A stretch of 64,000 nt of DNA, from NCBI GenBank assembly GCA_037446355.1, contig JBBIIT010000009.1:1-64000 (forward strand), written 5' to 3'. The notes beneath the pieces were generated by a model. The model was not told the origin of the DNA, did not search any database, and saw nothing but the letters and a program-made list of their open reading frames with translations. This DNA is from Roseiarcus sp037446355. GTDB lineage: Bacteria > Pseudomonadota > Alphaproteobacteria > Rhizobiales > Beijerinckiaceae. Position numbers and translations under genes: made by a program. Each line of letters starts with the position of its first letter. The stretch's first letter is position 1. Shown here one piece after another: positions 60,007-64,000 of this stretch.

Positions 60007-61332
60007 ATGAGCGGCGCAGCGCCCAAAGGGCTCATGATCGCCGCGCCGCGTTCGGGCAGCGGCAAGACGACGTTGACGCTCGGCTTGCTGCGCGCGCTGC
60101 GACGCGCCGGGCGAAACGTCGTCGGGGTGAAATCGGGGCCGGACTATATCGACCCGGCCTTTCACGCCGCCGCCAGCGGCGCGCCAAGTTTCAACCTCGA
60201 TTCCTGGGCGATGGCGCCTCCTATGATTGGAGCATTGGCGCGCGACGCGGCGCGCGGCCGCGACCTCCTGCTGTGCGAGGCCTCGATGGGGCTGTTCGAC
60301 GGCGTCCCCGCGAAGCCCGGCCGCAGCGGCGCTTCGGCCGATGTCGCGGCGTTGCTCGGGCTGCCGGTTCTGCTCGCACTCGACGTGTCCGGGCAGGCGC
60401 AATCGGCGGCCGCGATCGTCAAGGGTTGCGCGACCTACGATCCGAGGGTCGCCATCGCCGGCGTCGTCCTCAATCGCGTCGGCAGCGAACGTCATCGTCG
60501 GCTCGTCGAAGGCGCGATCTCAGCGCTCGGCGCCCCGGTCATCGGAGCCGTTCCGCGTCTCGACGCTTTGGCCCTGCCGGAGCGCCATCTCGGCCTGGTC
60601 CAGGCCGGCGAACTCGGCGGCCTCGAAGGCAAACTGGACTCCATCGCGGATGCGATAGGCGCGCATGTCGACCTCGCCGCGGTCGAGGCGCTCGCGCGCC
60701 CGCTCGGTTCGACGGGCGACGAGGCGGGCGCGGGCATGATCGCGCCGCCGGGACAGCGCATCGCGATGGCGCGCGACGAGGCGTTCTCGTTCTTCTACCC
60801 GCATCTTAAGGCGCATTGGCGCCGGGCGGGCGCGGAGCTTTGTTTTTTCTCGCCGCTCGCCGACGAGGCGCCGCCCGGCGATTGCGATGTTTGTTGGCTG
60901 CCCGGGGGCTATCCAGAACTGCACGCGGCGCGGCTCGCCAACGCCTCGCGGTTCCTCGACGGCCTCAAGAAATTCGCCAAGACCCGGCCCGTGCATGGCG
61001 AATGCGGGGGCTATATGGCGCTCGGCTCGGCCCTCACCGACGCCTCGGGCGTGACCTATCCGATGGCGGGCTTGCTCGGCGTCGAAACCAGTTTCGCGAA
61101 ACGCAAAATGAATCTTGGGTATCGCGACGCGGCGCTGATCGCCGACTGCGCGCTCGGGCGCTCGGGCGACAGGTTTCGTGGCCACGAGTTTCATTACGCT
61201 ACCGTCGCGACCCTTGGCGGCGACGCTCCGTTCGCACTCGCGGCCGACGCCTATGGCGGCGCGCCATCGCCCGCCGGTTCGCGGCGTGGGCGCGTGACGG
61301 GAAGTTTCTTTCATGCGATCGCGCGCGCCTGA
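60007..61332 (+). CDS. cobB: Hydrogenobyrinate a,c-diamide synthase CobB
   Basis: 441 residues. Glutamine-dependent amidation of side chains a and c. N-terminal nucleotide domain IAAPRSGSGKTTLTLGLLRAL and VKSGPDYIDPAFHAAASG; C-terminal glutaminase domain with Cys in VHGECGGYMALGSAL and FRGHEFHYATV. Divergent from cbiD by 50 bases and the last gene of the cob region. Confidence 0.96.
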   Translation: MSGAAPKGLMIAAPRSGSGKTTLTLGLLRALRRAGRNVVGVKSGPDYIDPAFHAAASGAPSFNLDSWAMAPPMIGALARDAARGRDLLLCEASMGLFDGVPAKPGRSGASADVAALLGLPVLLALDVSGQAQSAAAIVKGCATYDPRVAIAGVVLNRVGSERHRRLVEGAISALGAPVIGAVPRLDALALPERHLGLVQAGELGGLEGKLDSIADAIGAHVDLAAVEALARPLGSTGDEAGAGMIAPPGQRIAMARDEAFSFFYPHLKAHWRRAGAELCFFSPLADEAPPGDCDVCWLPGGYPELHAARLANASRFLDGLKKFAKTRPVHGECGGYMALGSALTDASGVTYPMAGLLGVETSFAKRKMNLGYRDAALIADCALGRSGDRFRGHEFHYATVATLGGDAPFALAADAYGGAPSPAGSRRGRVTGSFFHAIARA

Positions 61333-61338
61333 GCGGCG

Positions 61339-62217
61339 TCAGCGGCCGAAAATGGTAAGTTCGGTGTATGTGAGATCGCACGGAGAGGGCGTGTCCGGCC
61401 CTTTGAAATAGCGTGGCTCGCGGCCTTCAAAAAACTTTCCCGTTAACCCTTCGATGGGTTCGTTGGCGTCGACGACGAGAAACAACCGTCCCCGCCGCGC
61501 GCAGTAAAGTCCAAGCGCGCGCGAAAACGAGACGAGTTCCCGATGCGATGGCGCGTAGATCACGTGCGCGCCGGGCACGACCCGGCGCCAGACGGTTCGC
61601 TCTTGCAGAACGAACGGGTAAGCGACGTTATTGTTGACGCCGATCAGCGCGAGACAGCCAAGTTCGGTATGATCGATCAGCAGGCGCCGCTGCGCTTCGC
61701 TCAACATCCGGGCCTCGGGCGCACGCTCGGAATAGGCCACGACGCGAGCCCCCGAAGCGCCTTTCGAAGCCAGAGGCGCGAAGAACATTTGGCCGTTCGC
61801 ATAGCGCCGAAATCCGAGCGCCTCGATCGCCTCGCGGGTGTGTGCTGCGGCGGAGATGTTGACATAAGTGACATCTTTTTGCGCGACCGATTGGCGGTGC
61901 AGGACAATGGCGAACCCACGATGCGCGGGGTCGACGCACCAGCTTGAGAGATTGGCGCGCAAATGCGAGCCGTCGTCATCGAGGCGAGCGGAGACGATTT
62001 GCAGCAGCGACCCGACCACTTTGCCGCCCGAATAAAGCAGGAATCCGTAGCGTTGCGCCCCGGGCGGAATAGATCGTTGCGTCATCGTGACAAGGCCGCG
62101 CCGCCAGTAATCGATGTCGCGCCCGGGGAAATTGCGCGTCAGGCAATCCACCACATACGGCAGATCCGCCTCTTCGATGGCGCGACATCGAGCCTCCAAT
62201 TGCTCCGGCTCTGGCAT
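61339..62217 (-). CDS. GNAT-like acyltransferase, divergent from the ACP cluster
   Basis: 292 residues from the ATG at 62217; an in-frame ATG at 62265 would add 16 residues but leave only 39 bases for two divergent promoters. The N-terminal half (CRAIEEADLPYVVDCLTRNFPGRDIDYW) starts like a GNAT domain, and NISAAAHTREAIEALGFRRYANGQ matches its C-terminal part. The remaining 150 residues are of unfamiliar type (HVIYAPSHRELVSFSRALGLYCARRGRLF). Divergent from an acyl carrier protein and ligase, so it may transfer an acyl chain from that carrier; this is inferred from context only. Confidence 0.65.
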   Translation of the reverse strand: MPEPEQLEARCRAIEEADLPYVVDCLTRNFPGRDIDYWRRGLVTMTQRSIPPGAQRYGFLLYSGGKVVGSLLQIVSARLDDDGSHLRANLSSWCVDPAHRGFAIVLHRQSVAQKDVTYVNISAAAHTREAIEALGFRRYANGQMFFAPLASKGASGARVVAYSERAPEARMLSEAQRRLLIDHTELGCLALIGVNNNVAYPFVLQERTVWRRVVPGAHVIYAPSHRELVSFSRALGLYCARRGRLFLVVDANEPIEGLTGKFFEGREPRYFKGPDTPSPCDLTYTELTIFGR

Positions 62218-62304
62218 GAAATTTACCGTCAAACGAGTTGGCGCGAGTAACCCGCATGTTCTCATATTACTATGCCGGGAAAGCAACCGTGAAAGTGTCG
62301 ATGA

Positions 62305-62547
62305 ATGTCTGAACGGGCTACAATACTTAACGAAATGCGCGCCGTCGCCGCGGAGCAGGAGAAGACCCTGGCCCCGCTGAGCGACGATTTGCCGTTGTTG
62401 GAAGCGGGGCTCGATTCCCTGTGCTTCGCGATTCTCGTCGCCCGCCTCGAGGATTTGACCGGACGCGATCCCTTCGCAGTAAACGGCGCCAGATTGCCGC
62501 GCACCGTCGGCGAATTGATCGCATTCTATGACGCCGCGCTTGTCTGA
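62305..62547 (+). CDS. Acyl carrier protein, specialised
   Basis: 80 residues. LLEAGLDSLCFAILVARLEDLTG carries Ser38, the phosphopantetheine attachment site, in the DSL motif. The surroundings are less acidic than a fatty-acid AcpP, in line with a dedicated carrier for one pathway. Its 3' end overlaps the ligase gene by 20 bases, so the two are tightly coupled. Confidence 0.9.
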   Translation: MSERATILNEMRAVAAEQEKTLAPLSDDLPLLEAGLDSLCFAILVARLEDLTGRDPFAVNGARLPRTVGELIAFYDAALV

Positions 62548-63895
62548 ACCGCCCAACCTGCGGCGATGGATCGAGAGGTCCGCGCGCCGCGGCCGCCAAA
62601 TCGCCACCCGCGACCATGTTCTCGATCTCGGCGGCCTCGCCCGAGGCTCCGCGTTGGGACCGGGTTTGGGCGCGCTCGACGGTCGCTCGGTCGTGCTGCA
62701 TGTCGACGACATGGCAAGCGTGGCGGCGGCGCTGATCGATCTTGATGGCCTGGCGCGACGCATCGTGCTTTGCCCTCCGGGCTGGGGCCGGACGGAGGTG
62801 GAATCGGCGGCGCGCGACGCCGAGGCGGACGCGCTCGTCTTCGATGAAGGCGTCTCGCCATCGACGGAACTGGCGATCATGGCGCCGTGCCGCCTACCGG
62901 TGCGGCCAAGCGAGATTCAGCCGACCCGTGAGCTTGAAACGGAATGGGTGCTGGCGACGTCCGGAACGAGCGGCCCGCCTAAGCTTGTCGTCCACACGTT
63001 GAAAACCCTGACTGGCGCGATCTCGCCCGCGCCGTTGCAGCAATGGGCGACTTTCTACGATATTCGCCGGTATGGCGGCCTGCAGATTTTTCTGCGCGCG
63101 TTGAGCGGAGAAGGTTCGCTGACGCTGAGCGGCGCGGAAGAGAGCGTCGACGCGTTTCTTATTCGTATGAACGCGGCGGGCGTCACGCATATCTCCGGTA
63201 CGCCATCGCATTGGCGCAAAGTGCTGATGAGCGGGCAGGCCCGGCGGATCGATCCCGAATACGTCAGGCTGTCAGGAGAAATCGCCGATGACGCGGTGCT
63301 GGAGGCCTTGGGCGCGCTTTATTCGCGCGCGCGCATTGAGCACGCTTACGCTTCGACCGAAGCTGGCGTCGTCTTCACGGTCGGTGACGGCAAGGCCGGC
63401 TTCCCGGCGGACTGGCTAGAGCGCGAGGGCGGCGTCGAGATGCGTGTCGTCGACGGCGCGTTGCAGGTGCGCTCGGATCGGCGGGCGCTGAAGTTTCTGG
63501 GCGCGAACGCGGCGCCGATCGCGGACAACGAAGGCTTCGTCGACACCGGAGATATGGTCGAACGGCGCGACGATCGCCTCTACTTCGTCGGCCGGCGCGG
63601 CGGCGTCATCAATGTCGGGGGCGCCAAGGTGCATCCTGAGGAAGTCGAGGCCGCGCTGAACGGTCATCCCGCCGTACGCGCCAGCCGCGTCTTCGCGCGA
63701 AGAAACCCGATCACCGGCTCGCTTGTCATGGCCGACGTAGTGTTGCGCGACGGAACGACGCCGCGCGAAGGCCTGGAGCGTGCGATCCTCGCATCTTGCC
63801 GTCAGCGTCTGCCGGCCTACAAGGCGCCGGTGAAGTTGCGCTTCCTCGACGAACTGTCGCTGACGTCAGGCGGAAAGCTGGCGCGCGATGGATAA
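62528..63895 (+). CDS. AMP-dependent acyl-ACP/CoA ligase
   Basis: 455 residues, shorter than typical acyl-CoA synthetases because the N-terminal subdomain is reduced. Core motifs: TSGTSGPPK at 144-152, AYASTEAG at 273-280, DTGD at 339-342, GRRGGVINVGGAKVHPEEVE, and the catalytic Lys450 in SLTSGGKLARDG. It most likely activates a carboxylic acid and loads the upstream carrier protein. Acid unknown. The next gene begins inside its last codons. Confidence 0.9.
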   Translation: MTPRLSEPPNLRRWIERSARRGRQIATRDHVLDLGGLARGSALGPGLGALDGRSVVLHVDDMASVAAALIDLDGLARRIVLCPPGWGRTEVESAARDAEADALVFDEGVSPSTELAIMAPCRLPVRPSEIQPTRELETEWVLATSGTSGPPKLVVHTLKTLTGAISPAPLQQWATFYDIRRYGGLQIFLRALSGEGSLTLSGAEESVDAFLIRMNAAGVTHISGTPSHWRKVLMSGQARRIDPEYVRLSGEIADDAVLEALGALYSRARIEHAYASTEAGVVFTVGDGKAGFPADWLEREGGVEMRVVDGALQVRSDRRALKFLGANAAPIADNEGFVDTGDMVERRDDRLYFVGRRGGVINVGGAKVHPEEVEAALNGHPAVRASRVFARRNPITGSLVMADVVLRDGTTPREGLERAILASCRQRLPAYKAPVKLRFLDELSLTSGGKLARDG

Positions 63896-64000
63896 TGTGA
63901 TTGTCACCGGCGCGACGCGCGGCCTAGGACTGTCGATCGCCGAGCGCCTTGCCGACGAGGGCTTCCGCGTCATCGCGGTCGCCCGCAAGGCCGGCTCCGT
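63888..64000 (+). CDS. Short-chain dehydrogenase/reductase (FabG-like), 5' part
   Basis: Only 37 codons are inside the window. ATG at 63888 overlaps the ligase stop by eight bases. VIVTGATRGLGLSIAERLADEGFRVIAVARKAG has the TGxxxGxG cofactor motif of classical SDRs. In this context it probably reduces a beta-keto or aldehyde group on the carrier-bound chain, which is inferred. Confidence 0.85.
   Translation, partial: MDNVIVTGATRGLGLSIAERLADEGFRVIAVARKAGS

Noticed and set aside
1..64000. tRNA, rRNA or insertion sequence genes
   Set aside because: No gap is large enough for rRNA and no tRNA-like cloverleaf, transposase motif or terminal inverted repeats were noticed; a tRNA scan would be decisive.

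Overview
The window is high-GC, almost gap-free bacterial chromosome and reads as an alphaproteobacterium of the Hyphomicrobiales (Rhizobiales). Pointers are the order nuoL-nuoM-nuoN-birA-rnj-mce, the slt / dapA-smpB arrangement, an oxygen-dependent (CobG-type) cobalamin cluster with CobN, a hopanoid-pathway FAD enzyme (HpnE-like), and a DUF2282 (bufferin-like) copper peptide precursor. A methanotroph-like or related Beijerinckiaceae/Methylocystaceae host is plausible but not proven. No rRNA, tRNA, transposase or CRISPR array was recognised, and no stretch longer than 300 bases lacks a gene.

Layout. 1-6.9 kb: end of the complex I operon (nuoL partial, nuoM, nuoN), then biotin ligase, RNase J and methylmalonyl-CoA epimerase, tightly packed. 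7-18.6 kb: housekeeping and cell-wall genes (cupin, glycosyltransferase-like, smpB, dapA, slt, YdcZ-type transporter, histidine phosphatase, rhodanese, alr, PNPOx-like, leuD, mltB-like, aromatic/aspartate aminotransferase). 18.6-34.7 kb: a 22-bp tandem repeat, a YhaO/YhaN-like nuclease-ATPase pair, a polytopic membrane protein, glutaminase, a glycine-zipper lipoprotein, an amidase, metF with an ArsR-methyltransferase fusion, GST, quinone reductase, truA, dapE, and a C1-like repressor facing two unknown genes across an elaborate divergent control region. 34.7-41.4 kb: GGDEF-EAL protein, preA/preT, HpnE-like oxidase.

41.4-61.3 kb is the cobalamin region. A left block holds cobC, cobD, cobO-cobQ. 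A right block begins with a cobalamin riboswitch and runs DUF1636-cobW-cobN-cobG-cobH-cobI-cobJ, cobK (reverse), cobL-cobE-cobM, cbiD (reverse), cobB. Together these cover precorrin-2 to hydrogenobyrinate diamide, the large cobaltochelatase subunit, adenosylation, amidation and aminopropanol attachment. CbiD takes the place of the missing CobF. Inserted between the blocks is a nitrosative-stress island: NsrR-type regulator, membrane protein, group III truncated globin, and the DUF2282 protein.

62.2-64 kb starts an incomplete cluster of an acyl carrier protein, an AMP-dependent ligase and an SDR, divergent from a GNAT-like acyltransferase. It looks like an ACP-tethered tailoring pathway I cannot name.

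The items I consider least explained are the C1-like switch at 33.2-34.7 kb, the ACP cluster at the right edge, and the divergent NsrR/globin control region.
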